NCBI GenBank assembly: GCA_017084465.1
Contig: CP070896.1
Span: 1,550,001-1,614,000 of the forward strand
Direction of reading: 5' to 3'
Source of the DNA: Lacrimispora xylanisolvens
Lineage (GTDB): Bacteria > Bacillota > Clostridia > Lachnospirales > Lachnospiraceae
DNA length: 64,000 bases
A program made the position numbers and the translations under genes. The notes under the pieces were generated by a model. That model was given only the letters and a program-made list of their open reading frames with translations, made no database searches and was not told the DNA's origin. This document shows, in pieces, positions 29,421 to 39,334 of the stretch (the stretch's first letter is position 1; every line of letters starts with the position of its first letter).

Positions 29421-30885
29421 TTATTTCCCATCAGCCTGTAGATTTTTAAACGATGCCGGTTCCGGTTTTTTATACACGGTCAGGAACAGGGTAGGAATCA
29501 CTGACAGGATTGTAAAGCCAACTGACCACCAAAAAGCAACATTGTACGCACTTACAACATTCTGTATTCCCGATGCAGAGCGACTGGCTAACTGTTGCTC
29601 TACAATTGTTGCAAGGACTGCAGATCCGAACGCACCTCCAATTGTCTGCAGTATTCTTGTGGCAATGCTGGCATGCGGAATCTGCTCACTGCCCAGACCC
29701 ACGTAGGCAGAAACCATAAGCGGTATGAATACTCCGCCCAGGCCAGCCCCTCGTATCAGCAGCGCTGCACCTAACAAGATTGCATTTGTTCCGGAATCAG
29801 CAAAAGCAAATGGCAAAGTACCCACCGCTGTGATGATAAGACTTACCATAACAATGGGACGCGCTCCTATCCGGTCGGTCAGTTTCCCCATCTGGGTTCT
29901 TGTGAGCAGCATGCCTATTCCCTGAGGAATCAGCATAAGACCGGCGTAGAGAACACTTTCGCCGCGCACCTGCTGATAAAATAGCGGAAGAAGAAGCATA
30001 CCGCCATTGGTAATAATGCCTGACATAAATAGCAACACAGACGTAGCGGAAAAATTGGGTGATTGAAACAAATGCAGATCAAGAACTGGAGATATTCTTG
30101 TATTTAAGGCGTAGAAAATAAATGCAGCCATTACAAGCAGCCCTGCTACTACCGGGACAAAGACTGCACTGCTGTTTAATCCACCATGAGAAGCGATCTG
30201 CGCTATGCCATAAATGAGCAATGCAAATGCCGGGGACAGCAGCAAAATACCGATAATATCAAGTGGCTGTTTCTCCTCTGTGGGACTGCCCTCTGGTATT
30301 CCCCAAAGCCAGTAATAAAGCGATGATGGTCACCGGAATATTAACATAAAAGATCCAGCGCCAGCCCAGACTGTTGACTATGATTCCGCCAAGTACCGGT
30401 CCCAGGATGGGTGCCAGCAGCATGGGCAGACTGACAATTGACGCCATGTAGCCAATATTCCTGCCCCCGGATATTTGAACCAGCATGTTTGTCATAGTGG
30501 GCATCAGTAAACCTGCGCCAATTCCCTGAAGGAGCCGAAATCCGATCAATGTACCTATATTCCATGACAGTGATGAAAGAACCGAACCCACAAAAAATAA
30601 AATCAGGGAAAATTCATACAGCCGTTTACCTCCAAAGCGGTTAATCGCCCATCCGGAAACCGGAACCGCAATTGCCATTGCAAGCACATATCCCGTAATC
30701 ACCCACTGTATAACGGAAACCGTACTATTAAATTCACCTGCAATTGTTTTTATGGCCACATTGACCATTGTAGAATCCAATAGCGGTGCAAGAGAACCAA
30801 ATACCAGGATTATTGATACCTTAAGCATCATAGGATCAAGCGTTTCTTTTTGCTTCCTGGAATCATTTGCACTATTTTCTGCCAT
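29421..30885 (-). CDS. MFS drug efflux permease, DHA2 (EmrB/QacA) family
   Basis: About 487 residues with ~14 predicted membrane segments. Typical motifs are LDSTMVNVAIKTI in helix 1, the motif-A-like INRFGGKRLYEF, GIGAGLLMPTMTNML and LAPILGPVLGGIIV (motif C). A proton-driven multidrug or metabolite exporter. The frame breaks at the G4 run complementary to 30301-30304 (LLALG|IPEGSPTEEK). It is divergent from a TetR regulator and followed by the EFR1 gene. Confidence 0.87.
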
Positions 30886-30919
30886 ATTGAAACCTCCTTA
30901 AAATTAAAACTTTACTTTA

Positions 30920-30998
30920 TCCAACAATCTGTTGTATTATCATATTGTAATGAGATCACGATTCTTCATCAACCGACAATCATGATTTATTTGTTGGA
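30920..30998. promoter_or_regulatory. Candidate TetR operator region between MFS and TetR genes
   Basis: The 139-bp divergent intergenic region holds the short palindrome CAACA-ATC-TGTTG (30922-30934). A more distant inverted pair, TCCAACAA (30920-30927) and TTGTTGGA (30991-30998), brackets the likely promoters of both genes. Confidence 0.45.
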
Positions 30999-31024
30999 TT
31001 TTAAAAGGGAATGGAGGAATTCTT

Positions 31025-31575
31025 TTGATAAAACAGCCTGAAATCACAATGCAGACCAGAAAGAACTTAGCAGATGCGTTCTGGCAGATCTACTGTGAAA
31101 AACGAATTGAAAAGATTACGGTTAAAGAAATTACAACAAAGGCAGGTTATAACAGAAGCACATTTTATGAGTATTATACGGATGTCTACGATGTGCTGGA
31201 GCAAATTGAAGCCTCTGTATTACCAGATATAGAAAAACATAAATGATACCGAATGGGAGCATGGAATTTCCATTGAAACATCTTGTGGAAGTGTACAATA
31301 AAAACAAGCAATATTTTATTGTCCTGTTAGGAAAAAACGGAGATCCGGCCTTTCAGGAAAAGATGAAAAACACATACAAAGACCTGGTACGTCCCATGGT
31401 ACAATTATATGAATCAGATGATTACAAATTAGAATGCAGTTTGGAATATGCCATGTCCGCTATTATTGGTGTGATGACGTATTGCTTTACAAGGGAAGAA
31501 CAACCTGATATTGAAAAGACAGTTGTGCTTCTCAATGGCTTTATGAACAATGGTGTAACAGGGCTGCTAAAGTGA
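31025..31575 (+). CDS. TetR/AcrR-family regulator
   Basis: About 183 residues. The N-terminal HTH is KITVKEITTKAGYNRSTFYEYYTD, after an RKNLADAFWQIY helix; the C-terminal domain is helical and variable. The frame breaks at 31241-31243 (AAA should be AAAA), joining DIEKHK to MIPNGSMEF. It is divergently transcribed from the MFS exporter gene, which it probably represses. Confidence 0.85.
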
Positions 31576-31580
31576 ATAAG

Positions 31581-31628
31581 AAAAATGGGCAAAATCAGTC
31601 CAAAATCCCTGATCTATGCCCATTTTTT
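31581..31628. terminator. Bidirectional terminator between tetR and orphan response regulator
   Basis: Stem AAAAATGGGCA (31581-31591) with TGCCCATTTTTT (31617-31628) around an inner ATCAG/CTGAT pairing. It serves two converging genes. A near copy occurs at 35447-35489. Confidence 0.85.
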
Positions 31629-31646
31629 ATTTTTTTACAACGCCTG
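31587..31646 (+). repeat. Direct repeat copy 1 (hairpin plus regulator 3-prime end)
   Basis: About 60 bp that recurs in the same orientation at 35447-35507, roughly 85-90% identical by eye. It includes the terminator hairpin and, read on minus, the last codons of the response regulator (PGVVKK then stop). Confidence 0.6.
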
Positions 31647-32313
31647 GAACCCTCAACACATAACCCACACCTCTGACTGTATGAATCAGCTTTACCGGAT
31701 GACCTTCATCGATTTTCTTTCTCAAATACCGAATGTACACATCAATCATATTGGATTCTCCTTCATAGTCGTAGTTCCATATATGCTGACTGATTTTTTC
31801 GCGGGTAAGCACCACGCCTGTATTACGGATTAAATACTCCAATATGGAGAATTCTTTGGAGGAAAGTGAAATAATTTTCTGATTTCTCATTACTCTCCGT
31901 GCATCACAGTTTACAATCAGATCCCCAACCTCAAAAATATTGCTGATATTGCCGTAATACCGCCTTAACATTGCCCGGACTTTCGTAAGTAGTTCTTGTA
32001 TAGCAAATGGTTTCAGCAAATATTCATCCACATGTAATTCCGGATTAGTGCCACGGTCCAAAACTGCGTCTTCTGCAGTCATCAAAAGCACCGGCGTCTT
32101 CTTTCCCTGACTTCGTACCTTTTTTAGCAGTTCTATCCCGCTGACCCCTGGAATCATAGTATCCAGAATGACGGCATCATAATATTCTGTCTCAAGATAA
32201 TCCAATGCGTCAAGACCATTAAGACAGGAATCAACGGTATAATGTTCCAGTTTTAGTTTTCTTACGATCAGCCCATTTAAATCCGGTTCATCCTCTACCA
32301 ATAAGATTCTCAT
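31627..32313 (-). CDS. Orphan OmpR-family response regulator
   Basis: Intact 228-residue protein: receiver with Asp51 (DAVILDTMIPG), Thr in LLMTAED and Lys in LLKPF, then a winged helix (SSKEFSILEYLIRNTG, HTVRGVGYVLRVPG). It is strikingly similar along its whole length to the regulator at 25040-25724, but no histidine kinase gene is adjacent. The receiver segment RGTNPELHVDEYLLKPF differs from the usual RVTGLDAGADDYLVKPF, so the alpha4 face has diverged. ATG 32313 (MRILLVEDE) is preferred over the upstream start at 32346. Confidence 0.87.
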   Translation of the reverse strand: MRILLVEDEPDLNGLIVRKLKLEHYTVDSCLNGLDALDYLETEYYDAVILDTMIPGVSGIELLKKVRSQGKKTPVLLMTAEDAVLDRGTNPELHVDEYLLKPFAIQELLTKVRAMLRRYYGNISNIFEVGDLIVNCDARRVMRNQKIISLSSKEFSILEYLIRNTGVVLTREKISQHIWNYDYEGESNMIDVYIRYLRKKIDEGHPVKLIHTVRGVGYVLRVPGVVKK

Positions 32314-32428
32314 TGTATGTGTCTTTCCTCTCATTCTTCTGTGCATTCATTTATGTCTGTAACTTATAAATATTATATCACAAGATTAATAAAAGGAATA
32401 TCTATTACCCGTTTCCCAGAGACATTTT

Positions 32429-32902
32429 TTATGCCTCTATATGATTTGTTAATATAGATTTAACAGCATTTTCGATTTCTTCATATCCAGTACACCTGCA
32501 CAGATTAGATTGGAGCCATTCTTCAATTAAGGTGTCATCTGCATGAGGGTTATACTTTGCCAGTGCATGACAGACCATTAAAAAACCGGACGTACAATAT
32601 CCGCACTGAAATCCCCAGTTTCTGACAAAAGCCTCTTGTATTGCCGCGTTTTCAAGCCCTTCAATTGTTGTAATCTTATGCCCCACTGCTTCAACTGCAA
32701 GCATCAGGCAGGACTTGACTGGCATGTCATCAATTAAAACCGTACAGGCGCCGCAATCGCCGTTATTGCACCCTGTTTTTGCTCCAGTCAAGGATAGTTT
32801 TTCACGCAAGACATGAAGAAGAGTATAAGATGGCTTAATCATAACAGATACTTCCTGTCCGTTCACATTTAGATGAATGACGCTGTTACCAGAAATTTGC
32901 AT
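32429..32902 (-). CDS. Molybdenum hydroxylase small subunit, [2Fe-2S] (XdhC/CoxS type)
   Basis: Intact ~157-residue iron-sulfur subunit. The plant-type cluster motif is CNNGDCGACTVL with an upstream Cys and a later CLM; the second cluster motif is CGYCTSGFLMVCHAL followed by CRCTGYEEI. It passes electrons from the molybdenum site to FAD. ATG 32902 follows GAGGTGTTTT. It is 8 bp from the FAD subunit gene. Confidence 0.9.
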   Translation of the reverse strand: MQISGNSVIHLNVNGQEVSVMIKPSYTLLHVLREKLSLTGAKTGCNNGDCGACTVLIDDMPVKSCLMLAVEAVGHKITTIEGLENAAIQEAFVRNWGFQCGYCTSGFLMVCHALAKYNPHADDTLIEEWLQSNLCRCTGYEEIENAVKSILTNHIEA

Positions 32903-32910
32903 AAAACACC

Positions 32911-33753
32911 TCATTTCATAATAAAATCCGTTGACCGGAAATGTTCTAATAGTTCCTGTAATATATTTTGAAGTACAAATTCCCGATATTCCAGGCTGCC
33001 AGATAAATCACTTTTACATTCTGAGTGTAATTGAGTAATTATTTTTTTAATCTTCTGATCGATACTATAGGATTTATGATTCAGTATTTTTTCTGGAATA
33101 AGGCAGGGTTTCACCCCATATCCGGTGATTGCAGCTTTTAGAGTTGATCCATCTTTCATGGCAGCCATGCTGATAAGCGGATAATCAATTTTCTCGTTTC
33201 GCGTTTTCTTTACATGGCTGTATGGGCAATTTAACTGATCCTGATCTATTAAAATTGCTACGAGAAAGTCACCCGACTCCAGCTGTAGTCTTCCGTCAAA
33301 TAATTTGTTAAATGGTATTTCCGATATACCTTTAACGGTCATAACCTGAAGCTTACAGTTACTGATCATAAGAGGGAGTGAGGCTTCCCGGTATTTTATT
33401 GTACCGTCTAAATTGCCGCCAATGGTAAGTTTGTCCTGAATTGTGTGATCTGCAATCCGCTTCACCGTTTTGGAAAGCAGCGGAAAGGCATTGAATTCTG
33501 CTATATTTGTTAAAGTTTGCGCTGCTCCCATAACGAAATAACCATTGCTTATTTCAAGAGTATTACATTGTGGTATTGCTTTTAAATCAATAATAGCATC
33601 AAATTCAATGCTTTTTACTCTTGCCATACTGATTATTTCAGTACCCCCTCCATAATACATGGGTCTCTTATTCATCTGGCTAAGACTTTGATAACACTCA
33701 TACGCCTTTTCCATGCTGTCCGGTCTGTAATAATCAAAATCAAACGGAATCAT
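32911..33753 (-). CDS. Molybdenum hydroxylase FAD-binding subunit (XdhB/CoxM type)
   Basis: Intact 280-residue flavoprotein of the CoxM family. N-terminal DYYRPDSMEKAYECY and the FAD loops YYGGGTEI and TIGGNLDG are visible; TIGGNLDG departs from the more common TIGGNLA/C. The start overlaps the large-subunit stop by 14 bp. It may be non-functional in practice if the large subunit is broken. Confidence 0.85.
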   Translation of the reverse strand: MIPFDFDYYRPDSMEKAYECYQSLSQMNKRPMYYGGGTEIISMARVKSIEFDAIIDLKAIPQCNTLEISNGYFVMGAAQTLTNIAEFNAFPLLSKTVKRIADHTIQDKLTIGGNLDGTIKYREASLPLMISNCKLQVMTVKGISEIPFNKLFDGRLQLESGDFLVAILIDQDQLNCPYSHVKKTRNEKIDYPLISMAAMKDGSTLKAAITGYGVKPCLIPEKILNHKSYSIDQKIKKIITQLHSECKSDLSGSLEYREFVLQNILQELLEHFRSTDFIMK

Positions 33754-35390
33754 TTTTCGTTTTTTCCCTCCATATATATTCCGGTGTAACAGGGAGAGTT
33801 GTTACATCGATCTGTGCCGCCAGTGAGACAGCGTTAGCCAGTGCAGCCGGAATCCCTATGATGCCATGTTCCCCAATTCCCCTGGAGCCGTATGGCGTAT
33901 CAATTTGAGGAGTTTCTACAAAATCAACCAAATATTTAGGATTTTCTCCATAGCGAATCATCTTATAGGTACGAAAGCTTGTATTTTCTGTAATTGCATT
34001 TTCATCATAAATAAAATCTTCACAGGTTCCAAGTCCCAATCCCATGCACATGCCGCCTGTGATGACTCCTCTTGCTGTTTTCGGATTAATCACTTTACCA
34101 GCATCAATGACTGTAGCTGCTTTTAGCAGCCGATAGGTATGCTGCCTGGTATCGTACTCAATCTCAACAGCTTGTGCACCTACCGTCCAGCTTAGTCCAG
34201 CCTTTCCTTTTCCCGTTTCTTTATCAAGTATGGTTAAATGATTCATAACATAGCTTCCCCGTCCGATTACAGGACCATGAATGGAATTGCCATCAGGATA
34301 TTTGTAACCCTGTACAAGATCCTTGAAAGTGATAAAAAAGGAAGGATCATGCTTAACGTATATCATTTTATTTTCATATTCCAGATCACTGACTGGACAG
34401 CGCAGTGCAATGGATGCAAGCTGTAACAGCTGGTTTAGGGCATCTTCTGCTGCATTGATTACAGCAAATCCCACCATATGGGTAGTCATGCTGGCTACTG
34501 TTTTCCAATAGAGCGGAGAGGACTGGGTATCAACTTCCATTTTAATAAATATGTCATTTATATTCATTCTCATCTTCTCTGCTAATATTTGTGATAATGT
34601 TGTTTTCATCCCAGGACCTATTTCAACAGCACCACAATTTAAATTAACACTGCCATCGGAATTGAATGTTAATATAGCGGCTGCTCCTGCATTCTGAGGA
34701 GTATCAGAGGTTTTTATCAGACAGCTGATCCCCTTGGCTCTGATTATATTATTCCCTTCCACTATGCGCGATCCTTCGTCCCACTTAATCAGATTTCTTA
34801 ACCGGTTCAGACACTCGGTAATATTTCCGGTATTGCTTGTTGTAACTTTCACCTGAGTTGGTTTTAGGTCTCCGTCATGAGCCACATTAAGCAGCCTTAA
34901 TTCAAATGGATCCATACCTAACTTAGCAGCCAGTTTATCCATGGTCCGTTCCAGGCAAAATGCATGTTCTTCATGACCAAATCCCCGGTAGGAAGTGACA
35001 TATGGATGATTGGTATAAACACTGTAGCTGTCACACTGAATATTGGGAATATGATAAGGACCTGCGCATTCTACAGCGATTGCTTTTGCGAGTTTTGGAG
35101 AAGTATCTGAATAGGCACCGGTATCAATGTAAAATTTCATCTCCGCTGCAGTAATCTTACCGGAGCTTTTTGCTCCAATTTTTATATGCCCGTTCAGCCC
35201 CAGGTGGCCAGGAGAGGTAACAAAATCCTCTTCCCGTGTATTGGTTAAGTTTACCCACTTACCTTTTACATGCATAGCGGCAATTACAGCAATACTTCCA
35301 ATTGCACCGTTGCTTTTCCGCCATAATCAATTCATTGAAACCCAGTACTTTTTCCATATATTAAGCTGATTAATTTCAATCAGAACCTCC
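33740..35390 (-). pseudogene. Molybdenum hydroxylase large subunit (XdhA/CoxL type), 5-prime truncated
   Basis: An open 511-residue frame (33740-35275) covers only the C-terminal two thirds of the molybdopterin-binding subunit, which is usually 750 residues or more. Present: YRGFGHEEHAFCLERTMDKLA, the GAVEIGPGMKT loop and the active-site Glu in GSRGIGEHG. Upstream, an out-of-frame DYGGKSNGAIGSIAVIAAM (about 35280-35335) is the remains of the FGGK motif, and EKVLGFNE precedes it, but the ~10 residues that should lie between them and ~200 N-terminal residues are missing. This is more than a homopolymer slip, so I call it a broken gene. Confidence 0.75.
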
Positions 35391-35446
35391 ATCTGTTTTT
35401 AAGTTAATATTACCAGATTATTTCACAATATACGCTGACGAAAACA

Positions 35447-35489
35447 GGGCAGAAATCAGACCAAAGTCCCTGATTTCTGCCCATTTTTT
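35447..35489 (+). terminator. Terminator-like hairpin, duplicate of the 31.6-kb one
   Basis: Perfect 13-bp stem GGGCAGAAATCAG (35447-35459) with CTGATTTCTGCCC (35470-35482), followed by ATTTTTT on plus. No plus-strand gene ends here, so it is a displaced terminator. On minus it would sit inside the 5-prime part of the molybdenum hydroxylase locus. Confidence 0.75.
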
Positions 35490-35507
35490 ATCTTTTTACA
35501 ATGCCTG
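35447..35507 (+). repeat. Direct repeat copy 2
   Basis: Matches 31587-31646 in the same orientation, including hairpin, T tract and a SGIVKR-stop reading on minus that mimics the response regulator's PGVVKK-stop. The two copies bracket the orphan regulator and the molybdenum hydroxylase genes (about 3.8 kb). Confidence 0.6.
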
Positions 35508-35508
35508 A

Positions 35509-35577
35509 TTAAAACTTAGCCACATATTTTGTTAATTTACCATTCCCCACCTTACAAATTAAATCTTTATCGAGCAT
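35509..35577 (-). pseudogene. Small ORF, possible N-terminal scrap of the molybdenum hydroxylase large subunit
   Basis: ATG at 35577 after AGAAGGAG begins a 22-codon frame ending KVGNGKLTKYVAKF and a stop. The KV-x-G-x-K-Y-V-A pattern loosely resembles the N-terminal KVTGKAKYVADF of XdhA/CoxL proteins, and the position is right for the missing start of that gene. The resemblance is short; it could also be a leader peptide or chance. Confidence 0.3.
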
Positions 35578-35770
35578 ACACTCCTTCTATCAGTTTCTAT
35601 CTTTTCTATCACCATACTAACACAGCAAGTGATAGAAAGCAAAAATAACCAAGTGACAAATTGTGACAAAAGAAATGTAAATCCAGCCCAATTATGATAT
35701 GATAAATAAATAAATAATAACCACACTTCCTATCCCAAACACACACCCGCATAAACAAGGAGGCACTTTT
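35578..35770. other. Intergenic region upstream of LysR gene
   Basis: AT-rich stretch between the divergent molybdenum-hydroxylase remnant and the plus-strand LysR gene. ATGATATGATAAATAAATAAATAAT near 35695-35720 could hold a -10 element for the LysR gene. Nothing else is recognised. Confidence 0.4.
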
Positions 35771-36664
35771 ATGGACACCCACTACCTGACCTACATCCTG
35801 ACAATCGCCAAAAAAGAGAACATGACCAAAGCTGCCGAAGAACTTTTTGTCTCCCAATCTACCTTAAGCCAGTACCTTTCAAAGCTGGAAAGTGAACTGG
35901 GCACCCCATTGTTTTACCGGAGTAAAGGCAGGTTAACCCTCACACCGGCGGGCTCTCTTTATATAGAAGCCGCCGAAAAAGTCATGTCCATTAAAAACGT
36001 CCTCTATCAGAATATTCAGAATATTGAAAACCGCGGTCACATAACCGTAGGAGTCACCTCACAGTTTGGCCTTACCATGCTGACCGATATCATTCCGGCT
36101 TTCAAAGTCCAATACCCGGATATAATCATAGAAATTTCAGAAACCAATCTTCCCGGACTTACCAGATTGATATCAGAAGAAAGCATCGACTGTGGAATCA
36201 TGGCGATCAATGAAATCCCTCCTTTTTCTCCGGAACAGGTGACTATACTCCGGGAGGAAGAAGTTTTGTTTTCCATTCCTGTTAATCATCCATATCGGAA
36301 GAAAAACCCGGACAGACCTATCCCAATTGGGGAATTTGCAAAGAGCTTTGGGGAAGAAAATATTTTGCTGTCTAAAAAAGGCTCTACACTGCGCCGCCTC
36401 ACCGATATGGTACTGGAAAATGCCGGCTGGATCCCCAGTACGGTCTGTGAAACCAATAGCATATCCACAACCAGAAGTATGGTTGCCATGGGAATTGGAG
36501 TCACTTTTATCAGCGATTCCTGTGCAGCAGACCGGGAACACGTGGCATATTATCATGTGGAACCAAAGCTTACCAGATTAAACGCTTTGGTCACAAGAAA
36601 AAACTGGATTCAAAGCCAGGCGAGCCAATGTTTTTGTAATGCCATAAGGAACTATTTTAATTAA
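35771..36664 (+). CDS. LysR-family transcriptional regulator
   Basis: Intact 297-residue regulator. The HTH is LTYILTIAKKENMTKAAEELFVSQSTLSQYL; the effector domain begins near residue 90 with ITVGVTSQFGL. ATG 35771 follows AAGGAGGCACTTTT. It faces the tctC gene tail-to-tail, with a shared terminator. Its target is not obvious; the broken molybdenum hydroxylase is divergent to it. Confidence 0.9.
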   Translation: MDTHYLTYILTIAKKENMTKAAEELFVSQSTLSQYLSKLESELGTPLFYRSKGRLTLTPAGSLYIEAAEKVMSIKNVLYQNIQNIENRGHITVGVTSQFGLTMLTDIIPAFKVQYPDIIIEISETNLPGLTRLISEESIDCGIMAINEIPPFSPEQVTILREEEVLFSIPVNHPYRKKNPDRPIPIGEFAKSFGEENILLSKKGSTLRRLTDMVLENAGWIPSTVCETNSISTTRSMVAMGIGVTFISDSCAADREHVAYYHVEPKLTRLNALVTRKNWIQSQASQCFCNAIRNYFN

Positions 36665-36665
36665 T

Positions 36666-36709
36666 AACAGCCCTGGGTGCCAATTTAAAAACCGGCGCCC
36701 AGGGCTGTT
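36666..36709. terminator. Bidirectional terminator between LysR and tctC
   Basis: Near-perfect 16-bp stem AACAGCCCTGGGTGCC / GGCGCCCAGGGCTGTT with a 12-base AT-rich loop, flanked by TAATTTC on plus. Confidence 0.88.
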
Positions 36710-36723
36710 AATTTCAATTATAA

Positions 36724-37784
36724 TTATTTTGCAAGATCATCAGCGATCTGTTTAATCTCATTGTAAATCTTTTCGTCATTTGCCTCAGAATCCGCAGAAC
36801 TTAAATAGTAAGGCATCATTTCAACTTTTTGCAATTGCCTCTTTTACTTCCGGATCTTCGGTCATTTTCTTAACCAGCTGATCATACCAGGCAATCACAT
36901 CATCAGATGTATCTTTGGGGAAATAGAAGGAAAATTCACAGTTTGGATATACTAAATCTACGCCCTGTTCGGTTAAAGTCGGGATATCCTTGATTAATTC
37001 ATAACGCTCTTTTGTGGGGGCTCCCAGACATACAAACTGTTTTGCCTCCAGATAATCCTTACAGTTAATATACGCGCCTGGCATTAAATCAACCTGACCG
37101 GAAAGCATAGCTGCAATCTTATCGGAGTTCGAACCTACGTCCACCAGATCCAGATCAATTCCTGCCACTTTTTCAAATGCAAGCAGCTCATAGTAAGTAT
37201 ATGCGCCTACTTCGGTACATGCTTTTAACTTGCCTGGATTTGCTTTTGCTGCCTGAATGAACTCATCGAGTGTTTTATATTTCTCCGGGATTTGCGTAGA
37301 ACTGCTGTGCCGGATCAAGTGCAAATGTTGGTCCTAATTTAAAAGCGGTATAATTATAATCGGTTACACCAGCAATATTTGCCACATTTACCAGGTTGTG
37401 ACCGTAAAGGAAGGTATGTCCGTCTGCTGCTGCAGAGCGAACCTGATTTGCTGCTACGGAACCTGCAGCCCCGTTCGCATTTACCACAATGAAATCAGCA
37501 CCTGTCATTCTCTTTGCATACTCCGCGAATACACGGGCAGAAAGATCTGTGTTACCGCCTGCTCCTGCAGGAACCACGATGGAAACAGTGGTGGTTGGCT
37601 TCCAGGTGGAAGCTGCTGCCTCAGTACCTGCTGCTTCTGATCCTTTTGTAGTGGCTGCCTCAGAACTGGCTGCCGCTTTAGTTGTTTCTGCTGCTGCTGT
37701 TGACTGTGTCTGGCTGCTGCCACATGCTGTCATACTTAAAACTAACCCCGCCGCCAATACTGTTGCTAATAATCTTTTTTTCAT
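36724..37784 (-). CDS. tctC: TctC-type substrate-binding lipoprotein of a tripartite tricarboxylate transporter
   Basis: About 353 residues of the Bug/TctC family. The lipoprotein signal is MKKRLLATVLAAGLVLSMTAC, followed by a long low-complexity Ala/Ser/Thr linker. The domain begins VSIVVPAGAGGNTDLSARVFAEY and includes LVDVGSNSDKIAAMLSGQVDLMPG. It captures a carboxylate and delivers it to TctAB. There are two frame breaks: near 37285 (one G too many, QQFYANP|EKYKTLDEF) and in 36826-36830 (one A too many, EAIAK|VEMMPYYL), with the stop at 36724. It is the last gene of the glucarate-type operon. Confidence 0.88.
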
Positions 37785-37801
37785 AGTTTTGCTCTCCTTT
37801 T

Positions 37802-39323
37802 TTATGATTGTTCAGATGCCTTCCCCGCTTTTTTGTTTATGTACATCTTGTATTCTTTATAAACTGACCAAATCACCACACCGATTGCCACAAAAAAGAA
37901 TGCGTCAAAAATCGGTCTCTGGAAGAATGCTCCAAATGATTTGTACTGCATGATTCCTCTTCGGAGATATGTCTCCAGCATTTTTCCTATGAGGAAGCAT
38001 AATACAAACGGTGTAGTTGGCAGTCTGAACTTATGATATAAGTATCCCACCAGTCCAAATAACAGTATGGACTGTACGTCGAAAATCCGGTTGTTGGTTG
38101 CATAAGCACCCACACAGCATAAAACCAGGATCAGAGGCATCAGGATGTGTTTCGGTATTTTTAAAAGCTGTACAAATGCTTTGATTCCAAAAAACTCAAT
38201 TAACAGCATCATAGTAATACAGATCATGCAGGCTGCAAAAATTCCGTATACTACATCTGCATTTTTAACAAAGAGAAGGGGGCCTGCCGATAAGCCGTGA
38301 ATCAAAAATCCTCCAAGCATCATAGCTGTTACACCGTCCCCTGGTATTCCAAGAACCAGAAGCGGAATCATTGCTCCTCCGATGGTAGCGTTGTTAGCTG
38401 TTTCCGTAGCCACAATTCCGTCAGGGCAGCCCTTTCCAAATTCTTCCGGGTGTTTTGACATGTTTTTTGGCAGTTACGTAGGCAAGCATTCCTGAAGTAC
38501 TTCCACCGATTCCGGGTAGAATACCGATTCCGGTTCCGATGAGAGCAGAACGAATTGCATTTGGAATCTGATAAACAAATTCCTTCCAGGTAAAGCCAAA
38601 GCCTTTAATTGGTTTCATTTTGATCACATCCATCTTCCCATGTCCCATAGATTCCGCTGTAATAAGAATCTCTGAAATGGCGAAAATACCAATTAACGTG
38701 GGAAGCGTATCAAATCCTGCCATCAATGAGCTGGAGCCAAATGTAAAACGGGCCGTTCCGTCAATTGGAGCCATTCCCACCAGGGAGAATATCAGTCCCA
38801 GCATCCCCGCCAGGACACCTTTTAACATGGAACCGGACGCCAGTACTGCCACCATGGTTAATGCAAAAAAGGAAATTCCAAAGTTTTCAGCCGGAGTAAA
38901 CTTAAGTGCAACATTAGCAAGTAACGGAGCACAAAAAGTTAAAATAATAAAGGAAAAAATAGATCCTAAAAAGGAAAATACAATTCCAAATCCAAGTGCT
39001 TTACCAGCGTCTCCATTCTTTGCCATTGGATAACCATCAAAACAGGTTGCTATGGAAGATGCTGTACCCGGCATGTTAAGAAGAATTGCGGAAATCAGAC
39101 CACCTGAAATACCTCCAATGTAAACAGCAACCAGTACATTCATACCCATAGATGGGGACATACTGAATGTAAGCGGCAAAAACAACGCTACAGCCATGGA
39201 AGCCGACAAACCTGGTATGGAACCAAATATAATTCCAACAACCACTCCTGCTGCCATAAGCAGAAGAGAAGACGGAGTAAAAATTCTAACATAAGCGTTA
39301 CCTAACGAAATTAATGCATTCAT
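37802..39323 (-). CDS. tctA: TctA-type large permease subunit
   Basis: About 507 residues with ~12 membrane segments. Family blocks are GIIFGSIPGLSASMAVALFLPLTF near the N-terminus, then GGISGGLISAILLNMPGTASSIATCFDGYPMAKNGDAGKALG and the repeated ATETANNATIGGAMIPLLVLGIPGD in the second half. The frame breaks in the run 38463-38468; one A fewer joins VTAKN to MSKHPEEFGKGCPDG. It takes the aldarate or another carboxylate from TctC by a cation-driven mechanism. Confidence 0.9.
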
Positions 39324-39334
39324 AGCTTCTCCTC

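Noticed and set aside
37505..37723. Gln-rich 72-codon frame inside tctC
   Set aside because: Out-of-frame reading of the low-complexity Ala/Ser/Thr linker of the lipoprotein.
38421..38470. Programmed -1 frameshifting at A6 runs such as in tctA
   Set aside because: Breaks occur in many unrelated genes, in both directions and in G runs as well; no downstream pseudoknot and no family precedent. Sequence error is simpler.
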